Assembly (NCBI GenBank): GCA_049514575.1
Contig: JBEKUX010000035.1
Span: forward strand, 1-32,437
Source of the DNA: BOG-1184 sp049514575
Lineage (GTDB): Bacteria; Fibrobacterota; Chitinivibrionia; Chitinivibrionales; Chitinispirillaceae
Length of the DNA stretch: 32,437 bases
Direction of reading: 5' to 3'
Shown here: positions 14,772-23,476 of the stretch, one piece after another
Numbering within the stretch: position 1 is the first letter of the stretch
Layout: every line of letters starts with the position of its first letter
Program-made: the position numbers and the translations under genes
Notes under the pieces: model-generated
What the model was told of the DNA's origin: nothing
Database searches by the model: none
The model's input: only the letters and a program-made list of their open reading frames with translations

Positions 14772-17396
14772 TCACTGGACGGTGATTGTTTTTCTCCAGG
14801 TCATTGCTTTATCGTACGTAAATTGCGCGCAATAGACCCCCGGCGCGAGCCGTTCTGCGACGACGCACGAAGAACCTGTCCGCACGTCGTTCTTGACCGC
14901 GATCACCCTTCCCTTAAGATCGGTGACGCTGATCGTCCACGGCCTGTTGCCGGTCACCCTGACGATATATTTTCGCCCTATAACACGAGCGTTAAACCAT
15001 GCGCCTTTTATCAAGGCCGCAGAATTGATGACACCGATTTCGCCGGTTGTCTTATTCAGAACGATCGGGTTCGGGTGGCCCGTCACATAGGTGATCGACT
15101 TGTCGATTGTTGTGGTCACCGATTCGCCGGTTCCATGGTTCGGGGACACCCACACGACGTTGAATGTCCTGCTGGTCAGCATGCCCGGAAACGAACCCTT
15201 CGTCGGCCCTATGGAAAGATTCTGGCTTGCCTCGTTCCAGGTGATCGGGGTCGTCGCATACACGCCCTGTTCGTAATTGTAGCCGTCACCCTCATCTTCG
15301 TACAGAGTAAAACTGCCGTCCGCGCCGGTGTAAACCCGGAGCTCGATGGGGTCAGGCGTGGTATCGGCATAGGTTATTTCCGGGCCCATGGGCAGGATCG
15401 ACCCTGCACGGACATAGATCGGCATGATCTCAGGCGGTGTTAGGGCGGTTATTGTCTGTCCGCCGTTTATTGAGTCGCCGGTCCAGAAATCATACCATTT
15501 TACTGCAGGCAGATAGACTTTTCTGCTCGGATCAAGAGTACTGGTGACCGGACAGATGAGCATGGCAGGGCCGAACATGAATTGATCGGTTATATCGCGC
15601 ACGTTCGCATCGGTCCTGAAGTCGAACGGCAGCCCCCGCATAATGGTGTATCCTTCACTCGTCACTTTCCAGGCAACCGAATAGACATAGGGAAACAGCC
15701 GGTAGCGGAGCCTGCTGTAGTTCACCAGGATCTGCTCGTTGGCGGCCTGAGGCTGGTTCCATAACTCGGTACTTCGCGTGCCGTGTATCCTGAAGACCGG
15801 ATTAAAGGCCCCCCATTGAAACCAGCGTAACAGGACGGTGGGGTTCGTTTCTCCGGTAAATCCGCCTATGTCCGTGCAGAAATATGGAAGCCCGGTCGCG
15901 CAGATGTTGAGTCCGGCCGGTATCTGGATGCAATAGGTAGTGAGGTCGGTCTGAACGTCGCCGGTCCAATAGGCAGCTCCAAGATGCTGAGCGCCCGCAT
16001 AATATGATCGGGTCAGATTGCAGACCCGTTTTTTCCCGCCGGTCGAACGGCGAAACCCTTCGTAAAGGTTCTTGCTGTGAAGCAAAGGGAAAATGTTAAG
16101 AACCTTAGCGGCAGGCCCTTGTGCCGTATTACAATTGGCCCACCCGACTCCGCTATATGATTCAGGCTCTGTCGCGTCGGGCCAGAAAGCGTCAGCGCCT
16201 TTTGAAACAAGACCGGTATCTATGAATTGCCAGTAGTAATGTGCGCCGCTGTCATTGAATGCGTCGTAAGTCTGGCCCAGATAGTCGCTGGTGGATAGAA
16301 GATACCCGCGATTGACCATGAACTGCCAGTTCCCATTATCGGTATTCACGGCAAAGGATGGCCATACGGAGATGGTAAAGTGACAGTGAAGAGGATTGTG
16401 GAGACTATCGATCATTCCCTTGGGATCAGGATAACGGGTCGGATCAAAACATGCGCACCCATTCATGCCTTGCGCATAATACTGCCAGTCCTGGACGATA
16501 TTGTCGATAGGATAATTTTTGCTCCGGTAAGTCTCTACCGTGTTCATAATTTCATACTGGGATTGATAACGGTTTTTACACTGCCAGAAACCGTACGCCC
16601 ATTTCGGCCACAGGGGCGCCGAACCGGTGATAGTGCGGTAGGAAGCGATAATAGTATCGAATTCCGGGCCGTACATGAAATAATAGTCGATGGCGTCATT
16701 GGTCGCCCAGTCGCAGGTGAGGTGAAGGGGTGAGGGTACGGTCATCCGCGAATAGTTGATCCATAAGATACCAAAACCTCTTGTTGAAAGGAAAACCGGG
16801 CTGCAGTCGGTCTGGTTGTGTTGAACGAGTTCGTAACTGGAGGAAATTAACTCCGGCCTCTGGTTGAAATAACCGTTTTGAAACTGTCCGAAACCGTAAA
16901 TTCCTTCGTTGCTCGGACTGTTGAAATCGATTGTTCCGCTATAGGCAGCCTGATTGCCGATCGTTACCGGCGTCAATGTTTTTGCAGCGCTCTCCTGCAG
17001 GATGAGCGCTCCTCCCGAATAAAACGAAACCAGACCTGTTGCAATGGCTATATCAGCCCGTACCGTTGAAGTCTGCACGGAATAAGCGGTTCCACTCAGG
17101 TTTATTGTCCATCTTGCCGGGTCCCATGTTCCTTTCACCACTATATAATTCTGGTCAGCCTTCGGAATGGTCGCCTGCTTCGTATAGACAATCCGGATGA
17201 TTTTATCGGTACATACCTGCACTTTCATTTTGGAACTGTCCGACATGTTGAAAATAACGCCGTCCTCCAGCATATAATCGATGCCGGTAACCGAATAACC
17301 GGCGACATGTGCCGCAAATAAAGCAGTACTTATAAGTGTCAGAGAGAAAAATTTGCTACCCGCTCTTTTCCTCAGCACTTTCCGTAGTTTATTCAT
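14772..17396 (-). CDS. Secreted glycoside hydrolase family 31, probably alpha-xylosidase
   Basis: I chose the ATG at 17396 (874 aa), which gives a normal signal peptide (basic MNKLRKVLRKR, then FFSLTLISTALFAAHVAG); an upstream in-frame ATG at 17447 would add 17 residues. Residue numbers here count from 17447. The GH31 N-domain is followed by a (beta/alpha)8 barrel beginning near PLWPKWAYGFWQ (278-289). The nucleophile is Asp424 in FWPDATEPE and the acid/base Asp497 in YWTGDVQ. A DUF5110-like domain with GSFTLYEDEGDGY follows, and residues about 807-891 form a tail like a type IX sorting domain. GH31 covers alpha-glucosidases and alpha-xylosidases; the adjacent xylB-xylA genes favour removal of xylose from xyloglucan. 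Confidence 0.88.
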   Translation of the reverse strand: MNKLRKVLRKRAGSKFFSLTLISTALFAAHVAGYSVTGIDYMLEDGVIFNMSDSSKMKVQVCTDKIIRIVYTKQATIPKADQNYIVVKGTWDPARWTINLSGTAYSVQTSTVRADIAIATGLVSFYSGGALILQESAAKTLTPVTIGNQAAYSGTIDFNSPSNEGIYGFGQFQNGYFNQRPELISSSYELVQHNQTDCSPVFLSTRGFGILWINYSRMTVPSPLHLTCDWATNDAIDYYFMYGPEFDTIIASYRTITGSAPLWPKWAYGFWQCKNRYQSQYEIMNTVETYRSKNYPIDNIVQDWQYYAQGMNGCACFDPTRYPDPKGMIDSLHNPLHCHFTISVWPSFAVNTDNGNWQFMVNRGYLLSTSDYLGQTYDAFNDSGAHYYWQFIDTGLVSKGADAFWPDATEPESYSGVGWANCNTAQGPAAKVLNIFPLLHSKNLYEGFRRSTGGKKRVCNLTRSYYAGAQHLGAAYWTGDVQTDLTTYCIQIPAGLNICATGLPYFCTDIGGFTGETNPTVLLRWFQWGAFNPVFRIHGTRSTELWNQPQAANEQILVNYSRLRYRLFPYVYSVAWKVTSEGYTIMRGLPFDFRTDANVRDITDQFMFGPAMLICPVTSTLDPSRKVYLPAVKWYDFWTGDSINGGQTITALTPPEIMPIYVRAGSILPMGPEITYADTTPDPIELRVYTGADGSFTLYEDEGDGYNYEQGVYATTPITWNEASQNLSIGPTKGSFPGMLTSRTFNVVWVSPNHGTGESVTTTIDKSITYVTGHPNPIVLNKTTGEIGVINSAALIKGAWFNARVIGRKYIVRVTGNRPWTISVTDLKGRVIAVKNDVRTGSSCVVAERLAPGVYCAQFTYDKAMTWRKTITVQ

Positions 17397-17447
17397 CCTT
17401 TTTTCCACCATAATATGGAGTTTGTTTTCTCTGGAAAAACATGGCAA

Positions 17448-17692
17448 ACTTTCTTTTTTAATTTATATAATGCACTATTCGGCAACAAGACTAAAAAAAT
17501 CAAAACTCATGGACATTTATGTCTACAAGATGTTCCATATTTTTAAATTATAACAAACGATTAAACCAGGTATACTTTAACATTGGGAACATCGCGAAGA
17601 ACCCGGCGCAGGACCGGGAGAAAATCATCTCGGTCGATGGCACGATCGTGGTGCGGCGTTCGACTGGCCCGGCGAGAACGACGTAGGTGCTG
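17448..17692. other. Intergenic region with a GC-rich, coding-like remnant
   Basis: The left half (17448-17580) is AT-rich and should hold the GH31 leader and promoter, although no convincing -35/-10 pair is seen. The right half (17581-17692) is GC-rich like a gene. On the minus strand, in frame after the M48 stop, it reads about 43 more codons containing AIDRDDFLPVLRRVLRDV before a stop; one plus-strand frame is also open. No start codon or family match is visible, so it may be a decayed gene end. Confidence 0.35.
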
Positions 17693-19609
17693 TTACGATG
17701 CAATCACCGGTGGGATGGGACATTCGAGCGCCTCTGCAATGGCGCGCAGATATTCTGCTTCGTTGACCGTTACAACGCCATCGGTAAACACGATGGCGAT
17801 ACAACCCGAAAGCAGTTGTTTTTTTACCGGAGGAATCAGCGGGGCAAGACGCTCCAGAGCGGCGTCAAGTGTCTGCAGCGTGCACTGGTCGCGGGGAACC
17901 AGTTCAAGGTCTGTTCCCGGAAGCAGAGCAGCGCCCTTGCCGAAGACATTCTGCGCTTCCTGAGAAGACTCCGTGCTTTCCCAGGTAAGCACCGAAAAGA
18001 CCGTTGCACATTCGGCCGCAACCGGGCCGATGGACTGGATCGGCTTTTTCTGCTGTGCATTTCCGGTAAACCTCGGCTCAAGATTGCGTCTGACCATCCG
18101 CTGCAGCATATACTCGAACAGATCAATTTGATTGTCCGCCTCTATAAGATTTTTCAGCACCGCAACAAAGATGCGGTACTGTTCCTCGCTCATGTTCTTG
18201 AGTGAATTGATCGCAAGCGCGGCTATCGGCGTGAACAGGTTTTGTTCAAGGGATTTTACCTGTTCCTCGATCTCCGCCATGCGCGGAGCGACAAGCGGCG
18301 CATGTTTATTGACAGCAGCGAACTGAATATCGCGGACCGCGCCGTCACTGCTCAGGAGAAGCGCAAAAAGGGTGGCCTGGACGCCGTTCCGGTCCATCAT
18401 GGCAAGCCGGATCTGGTTCGGAATGGACTGGATCAAGGCTCCCGCGTAGGCCACGTGCTCGGATTGTGCAGCACCGACGGTGGCGAGCAATAACGTCGGA
18501 TCAAATCGCAGATGCTCCGCCCCGTCGAATTGCCGGGGCTGTGCGGCCGGCATTTTCAGTCTGGCCGCCGGTAGTTCTTCGGGGCGCGGTGTCACGGAGG
18601 TAACGGCGGGGAACCAGCCGTCGAAATCAGGGTCAAGGGCAACAATTCTTTTGTCAAGTGGCGGGTGCGTCGCAAAGATATTCGACCAGAAAGAAGAAAG
18701 CCCATTGGCAAAAAAGAGGTGGCTTGCCTGCTGCGCGTTATGGTGGAGAATGCGCGAACCGTCGGCAAGGCCGCCGATTTTCTTGAGCGCCCCGGAAATC
18801 CCGGCAGGATTGCGAGTAAACTGAACCGCCGACGCGTCGGCAAGAAATTCCCGGGTGCGGGACACGGCGGCCATAATGAGTTTTCCGAAAAAAACGCCGA
18901 TATACCCGATGATAAGGAGCGCCAGAGCAACGAGAAATATTACTGCGGCTCCGCCGCCGCCCCTGCCCCTGCCTGAGCTTATTCTCACCCTGCCCCGTGA
19001 CGAGCCCCGGAGAATGAAGAAGCCGATCTGGCCGATAACGAGGATGCCGAAGATGAGCCCCATGAGCCTGATATTGAGCCGCATGTCGCCGTTCAGGATA
19101 TGGCTGAATTCATGGGCGATAACGCCCTGGAGTTCGTCGCGCGTCAGGTAGCTGAGGCACCCGGTGGTCACGCACACGGCCGCGTCCGGAGTCCCCCAGC
19201 CGGCGGCAAAGGCATTGATCCCCGGCTCGTCAAGGACATACACGTCGGGCATTGTCACTCCCGACGCGATCGCCATCTCTTCGACCACATTGAGGAGCTG
19301 TTTTTCCTTCAGATCACCGGTGTCGCCGGACACGGACCGGGCGCCGAGCATTTCCGCAACGGCAGCGCCGCCCCGGCGGAGCTGTGAGGTTTTGAAAAAC
19401 GAACCCCCGATGACGACGGCAAGCGTACCGCCCGCAACGATGAGAAGCAGTTCCGGCTGGAACAGATTCGTGGTCATGCGGTTGTAAAGCAGGATCACGG
19501 TGACCGCTGCATAGACCGCGGCGATGATCAGGATCACGGCGGTGACAAAAAAGAAGACCAGAAGGCCTGTCTTCTTCCGGGTTTTTTCCTGTTGGGTAAA
19601 GAAATCCAT
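17693..19609 (-). CDS. M48 family membrane metalloprotease (HtpX-like) with TerB-like C-terminus
   Basis: Starting at the ATG at 19609, 2 nt after the lemA stop, the protein has 638 residues. Two hydrophobic segments near residues 14-40 and 50-72 come first, then the zinc protease domain. HEFSH at about 166-170 supplies two zinc ligands and REFLADA the third (Glu). Two more membrane segments lie between them, separated by a Gly/Arg-rich loop. The C-terminal half, ending with an acidic helical segment (FTDGVVTVNEAEYLRAIAEAL), resembles TerB/EF-hand-like regions found in this long HtpX group. It probably degrades damaged membrane proteins. Longer starts would overlap lemA and are unlikely. LemA-M48 is a recurrent gene pair. 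Confidence 0.9.
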   Translation of the reverse strand: MDFFTQQEKTRKKTGLLVFFFVTAVILIIAAVYAAVTVILLYNRMTTNLFQPELLLIVAGGTLAVVIGGSFFKTSQLRRGGAAVAEMLGARSVSGDTGDLKEKQLLNVVEEMAIASGVTMPDVYVLDEPGINAFAAGWGTPDAAVCVTTGCLSYLTRDELQGVIAHEFSHILNGDMRLNIRLMGLIFGILVIGQIGFFILRGSSRGRVRISSGRGRGGGGAAVIFLVALALLIIGYIGVFFGKLIMAAVSRTREFLADASAVQFTRNPAGISGALKKIGGLADGSRILHHNAQQASHLFFANGLSSFWSNIFATHPPLDKRIVALDPDFDGWFPAVTSVTPRPEELPAARLKMPAAQPRQFDGAEHLRFDPTLLLATVGAAQSEHVAYAGALIQSIPNQIRLAMMDRNGVQATLFALLLSSDGAVRDIQFAAVNKHAPLVAPRMAEIEEQVKSLEQNLFTPIAALAINSLKNMSEEQYRIFVAVLKNLIEADNQIDLFEYMLQRMVRRNLEPRFTGNAQQKKPIQSIGPVAAECATVFSVLTWESTESSQEAQNVFGKGAALLPGTDLELVPRDQCTLQTLDAALERLAPLIPPVKKQLLSGCIAIVFTDGVVTVNEAEYLRAIAEALECPIPPVIAS

Positions 19610-19611
19610 AA

Positions 19612-20199
19612 TTAGAACTGTACTTTTACCGCCTCGCGTTCTTTTGCCTCGGTGATCTCCCACAGCGTGGCGGCCTGGAAATTAAACGTGCCGGCGAAAA
19701 TGCTGCCCGGGAAGGTCTGGCAAGCGGTGTTGTAGGTCATGACCGAATCGTTGTAGGCCTGCCGTGAAAACGAGATCTTGTTTTCGGTGGAGGTCAGCTC
19801 TTCCATGAGCCGGGCCATGGTCTGATTCGCCTTGAGGTCGGGGTAGCTTTCAGTAACCATAATCAATCTGCCCAGCGCGCCGGAGAGGCCGGATTCTGCG
19901 GCAATCATGGCCTGCATGCTCTGCGGGTCGCCCGGTTGCGATGCAACATTTTTATTCGCGGCTACCGCGATGTTGCGCGCCGCGGTCACGGCTTCAAGCG
20001 TTTCGCGTTCATGCTTGATATACCCCTTGGCGGTCTCGACAAGGTTCGGGATCAGATCGTAGCGCCGTTTAAGCTGGACATCAATTTGTGAAAATGCGTT
20101 CTTGAAAACATTGCGCAGGCGGACGAGGTTGTTGAACATGCCGATTGCGGCAAGAACGACGATAACGACAATTGCAACAAGCACAAGAGCAGCGACCAT
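19612..20199 (-). CDS. lemA: LemA family protein
   Basis: The 195-aa protein has one N-terminal membrane segment (residues 1-23) followed by the LemA helical domain. The domain contains YNNLVRLRN-like VRLRNVFKNAFSQIDVQLKRRYDLIPNLVE, the strongest signature, and later AYNDSVMTYNTACQTFPGSIFAG near the C-terminus. The predicted topology puts the helical domain outside the inner membrane. A GGAGG ribosome binding site precedes the ATG. It is immediately upstream of the M48 protease gene (2-nt gap), a conserved pairing; in the literature LemA is tied to envelope stress and to HtpX-type proteases, but no biochemical activity is assigned. Confidence 0.93.
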   Translation of the reverse strand: MVAALVLVAIVVIVVLAAIGMFNNLVRLRNVFKNAFSQIDVQLKRRYDLIPNLVETAKGYIKHERETLEAVTAARNIAVAANKNVASQPGDPQSMQAMIAAESGLSGALGRLIMVTESYPDLKANQTMARLMEELTSTENKISFSRQAYNDSVMTYNTACQTFPGSIFAGTFNFQAATLWEITEAKEREAVKVQF

Positions 20200-20311
20200 G
20201 AAAACCTCCAGTTGTTGGGATTATATTGATTTCGTATTGTTTAATGGACATTTAATTTTACGGTAAGCGTAATATACACAATAAGTAGCGTTTCCCGCTT
20301 TATTCATCCTT

Positions 20312-21370
20312 TCACTTCACCCTCTTGTGCCGCAGCTTCACTTCTTTCCATAATCCACTCTGGCAGTCCTTCAGGAGCTTGATATGCGGGGTTTCTCCCC
20401 CGTCAAAAACGAGCAGCTCCTTTTCGGAAATGACAGTTTTCCCGTGCAGCGTGACCGCCTGATTGCTCACCGCCCGGTGCTGCAGAATGAGAAAGTCCTT
20501 CATCCGCTCGAAATCGTCGCGGGTCTCGTTGAACGTGAAAAAGAGCGTGCCGATACCGTCGCCTGAGAGCCGTTCGTGGATTTTGACCGACAACTGTTTG
20601 ATCTGGCGCCAGCGTGAATAGGCGTGTTTGACATAAATGGAGTTCCGGTCCGTGAAAAGAATATAGTAAAACCGCGTATCGGGAAAAATCTGGCGCAGCG
20701 GCAGAAAGAGGTTGGAAAGAAGGTCGTCGCAGTTGACGTTAACTTTTTCAAGCTTGCTCTCAAGGACAAGAATGTACCTCCGGCCGCCCCAGCGGTAATC
20801 GAAAAAACCGTCGAGCTCCTTGATGTTCTCATACCCGAATTTCCCCCGGCCCGTACGCTTGAGGATGATAAGGTTGGGGTAGCGGTCAATTTTAAGCACG
20901 TAGTCGTTCGTTGAGCCGATGATGAAGTCGTCGCGGTGCGCGGGATCGAACCGTTTGTCAAAAATACCGCCGGTATGCCCGCGCCTGCTCCAGTGCTTGA
21001 GAAAGTACTTGGTGGTGCGCCGTGCGATCCGTTCCGCGATATCTCCCATGAGGTTGCCGCCGGAAGCCTGGTCGATGGGGTAGGGGGCATTGAGCAGGTC
21101 GGCGACGGTGTACAGCGCATAGCTGCAACCGTTGATTATGTATTCGAGAAGGATTTTCTCCTGGGCCGGCCGGTCGTCATTGATCGCGTCGTTCGGATTG
21201 TGCAGTTTGTACGTGCCGTTCACGCCATGGTTGCGTTTGATGGAATAGATGCCGTCCATCGTTGCCCCGTCTGCGGGGTGGGCGGGGTTCCACAGCACCG
21301 GATGGAAATCATGAAAGGGATCAGTACCGCTGCTGCGGGAAGTTTTAGGAAGAATGACACTAGAACTCAT
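20312..21370 (-). CDS. Unrecognised protein with PD-(D/E)XK nuclease-like motif
   Basis: A soluble protein of 352 aa from the ATG at 21370 (a TTG at 21379 adds three residues; no clear ribosome binding site for either). I do not recognise a named family. With TTG-based numbering, the segment GNLMGDIAERIARRTTKYFL (about 109-127) could carry the helical Glu, and ELDGFFDYRWGG followed by ILVLESKLEK gives Asp190, Glu207 and Lys209. That is the D...ExK spacing of the PD-(D/E)XK restriction-endonuclease-like fold. A second half with RFYYILFTDRNSIYVKHAYSRW looks alpha/beta. It stands alone between lemA and the FGE-like gene with no methylase or helicase partner. The nuclease call is an inference from a short motif. 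Confidence 0.6.
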   Translation of the reverse strand: MSSSVILPKTSRSSGTDPFHDFHPVLWNPAHPADGATMDGIYSIKRNHGVNGTYKLHNPNDAINDDRPAQEKILLEYIINGCSYALYTVADLLNAPYPIDQASGGNLMGDIAERIARRTTKYFLKHWSRRGHTGGIFDKRFDPAHRDDFIIGSTNDYVLKIDRYPNLIILKRTGRGKFGYENIKELDGFFDYRWGGRRYILVLESKLEKVNVNCDDLLSNLFLPLRQIFPDTRFYYILFTDRNSIYVKHAYSRWRQIKQLSVKIHERLSGDGIGTLFFTFNETRDDFERMKDFLILQHRAVSNQAVTLHGKTVISEKELLVFDGGETPHIKLLKDCQSGLWKEVKLRHKRVK

Positions 21371-21406
21371 AATTGTCAAGAGAGATATAATTAGAATGAA
21401 GGGAGG

Positions 21407-21479
21407 TCAGAAGTCACTTTACAGATTATATAACAGATTTTTTCCATCATGCTCCTGAATCCCGACTCCTGACTTCTGA
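21407..21479. repeat. Inverted repeat in the gap between the FGE-like and PD-(D/E)XK-like genes
   Basis: TCAGAAGTCA (21407-21416) and TGACTTCTGA (21470-21479) are perfect inverted 10-mers 53 nt apart. The interior contains further CTCCTGA-type words next to the right arm, giving a simple-sequence feel. It could be a small dispersed repeat or a long-loop hairpin; there is no T-run on the minus strand. Confidence 0.45.
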
Positions 21480-21494
21480 TTTCATTTAATTAAC

Positions 21495-23324
21495 TTAATT
21501 GCTCATGCAGCACCGCAGTCCTGTCTGGGCCTTTCCCTCACCGTTCTGGGCGTATGAAATCGTCTGGCACTTCGAATAGGGGCCGCCCATCATCGCAAGT
21601 TTTTCCTTCTGGGTCGTGACCCACTCAAAAACATTGCCGGCCATGTCGTACCCGCCAAAGGGGCTCATACAGTTGACCCTGTTGCCCGACGTTTCAATCT
21701 GGCGGGTGTCGTTGTTGCACTGGTCCTGCACGAAACTGTTTCCATAGGGATAGGCGAGGCCGTCGAGGCCGCTGCATGCCCACGCCCACTCTTCGGCGGT
21801 GCAGAGCCGCTTTCCCTGCTGTGCGCAGAGGCTCCTCGCCTCGTCGAACGCGACATTTGAACGGGGCACGGCGCCCCGGCGGTTCGGATATTCATATTTG
21901 TCAATGCACAACTTGAAAAAAGGCTTGTCGTTCCCGCGCGGCGGCAGGTCCACGAAAACCATGTCTCCCGGGCATGCAAGCGGTTTTGTATATCGCGCCA
22001 TTGCGTCATCGGCGGACGACTGATCGGTCTGACGGTTTTTTATCCATACGGAGTCTAAAAGGCCGTGAGGTTGTCCCTGGTTCTGTGGGGGCTGGTTGTT
22101 TTTCTGAAGTGAGGAGGCCGGAATGGCATTGATCTGTTTGATGACGTCTTTTGCAATTGGAATCGTGGATCCTCCCACGTCCAGACTCAACCCGTCGTCG
22201 TTGATCGAAGCCAGCCTGCCCCTGAACGTAGCCCCGCTGGCGAGCCTGACCTCTATGGCCGGGTTTGTAAAGGCGCGCTTCTTGAGTTCATCGTAACTGA
22301 GGAACTCCCAGTTGCCGCTCCCGGCGGCCGGGGAGGACACGGACGAAGGGCCGGGAGTTTCGATCGCCTGATAATTCTGTATGAGCGAAAACTTGAACGC
22401 ATAGGGTTTGCCCTGCGTGGTTTCGAATATCAGGGAGCTGTCGGTCCGGCTTTCAACCGTGCCCGTCAGTTCGTCGCCGGTGGTCAGCGATATCCGGTAT
22501 TTCCCTTTGACAACGATGTCCGGGTATGATGACGGGCTGTTTACCGCCGGTGCGGTTTTGGTGATGACCACGGTGTTCGGGCCGGTAACGGTATAGGAGT
22601 AAGGCTGGGAGGCGGAGGGAGACGGTGACGGCGCGGAAGAGACCGGTGCAGGGGAAGAGGCAAGCCACGACTGCCTCCAGGCCGAAGGATCATGCCCGAG
22701 GCTCATGCCCGTGATATGTGACAACGCGCACTCGCCGGCGTAAAACGTGAAGGTGATTTTCAGGTTGAAAACAGCGGAAACCACGGCGCCGGCATTGTTA
22801 AACTGCTTGGAAAGGACTTCCGTTTCGTAGGTGCTCTCGACATAATTTTCGCATTGCGAAAGAGAGCTGTAATCAAGGAACGGGGACGAAAGCAGGACCT
22901 GGTTCTTTGCGTTCATGACATAGGTGCTGACGCAATCGTCATAGGTTCCCTGGTCCGAATATGAAAAACTGGCGTTCCGCACCTGCACCACATGGATCGC
23001 CCGGGGAAAATAGTCGATGAGCACGGGTACCGCATCACGGGCTTGGCTCTGGTCCATGATGCTCAGTTTGACGGCGGCCCGGAAACTGCGCTGCGCAGCT
23101 TCCTTGTCAACCGAAAGTCCGGAAACCGAGTAATTGCCGAGGGATGCATAATAAGCGGCCGCTTCCGGCGTGTAATAGGTCGAAGGGCCGGATTTGATGT
23201 CGGCGATGCATTTCGCGGCCTGATCGTCAATGGCGCCAGCACTTGAAACAAATAAGACCGCGCCAAAAACAACGGCGGCACAGAAAGAATATCTTTCGCG
23301 TCGAAACGACATTGTGGGTATCAT
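21495..23324 (-). CDS. Secreted protein with two LSm-like modules and a C-terminal FGE/SUMF1-type domain
   Basis: The 609-aa protein has a signal peptide (residues about 1-31). A Cys-containing region (about 35-215) is followed by a Pro/Ser linker. Two beta-rich modules at about 273-317 and 357-400 each share an SG/TGD..xGxL/V pattern, resembling LSm/SH3-like barrels. The C-terminal domain (452-606) matches formylglycine-generating-enzyme-like proteins (PF03781): CIDKYEYPN, KRLCTAEEWAWAC, YPYGN, DMAGNVFEWV, MGGPYSKC and a final TGLRCC. Most such stand-alone domains are not sulfatase activators, and no sulfatase is nearby, so ligand binding or structural use is as likely as catalysis. The ATG has AAGGAG at suitable spacing. 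Surface or periplasmic location is inferred. Confidence 0.85.
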   Translation of the reverse strand: MIPTMSFRRERYSFCAAVVFGAVLFVSSAGAIDDQAAKCIADIKSGPSTYYTPEAAAYYASLGNYSVSGLSVDKEAAQRSFRAAVKLSIMDQSQARDAVPVLIDYFPRAIHVVQVRNASFSYSDQGTYDDCVSTYVMNAKNQVLLSSPFLDYSSLSQCENYVESTYETEVLSKQFNNAGAVVSAVFNLKITFTFYAGECALSHITGMSLGHDPSAWRQSWLASSPAPVSSAPSPSPSASQPYSYTVTGPNTVVITKTAPAVNSPSSYPDIVVKGKYRISLTTGDELTGTVESRTDSSLIFETTQGKPYAFKFSLIQNYQAIETPGPSSVSSPAAGSGNWEFLSYDELKKRAFTNPAIEVRLASGATFRGRLASINDDGLSLDVGGSTIPIAKDVIKQINAIPASSLQKNNQPPQNQGQPHGLLDSVWIKNRQTDQSSADDAMARYTKPLACPGDMVFVDLPPRGNDKPFFKLCIDKYEYPNRRGAVPRSNVAFDEARSLCAQQGKRLCTAEEWAWACSGLDGLAYPYGNSFVQDQCNNDTRQIETSGNRVNCMSPFGGYDMAGNVFEWVTTQKEKLAMMGGPYSKCQTISYAQNGEGKAQTGLRCCMSN

Positions 23325-23386
23325 TACACACTCCTTAGGTAGAGATGACCTTTCTCAAATAACACTCCCTTCCGCGTTTCCTCTAA

Positions 23387-23415
23387 AATATAACTGAGTG
23401 AAGCGTGCTCGGCAA
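23387..23415 (-). promoter_or_regulatory. Putative sigma-70 promoter of the FGE-like gene
   Basis: On the minus strand TTGCCG (23410-23415) and TATATT (23387-23392) are separated by exactly 17 nt. The predicted start is about 55 nt upstream of the ATG at 23324. The -35 matches four of six consensus bases and the -10 five of six. Confidence 0.4.
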
Positions 23416-23476
23416 ACCCCGGCACATTCATTATAGAGACGATTAACGGTTGAAAAATAGCTCCTTCCGGGCCGTC

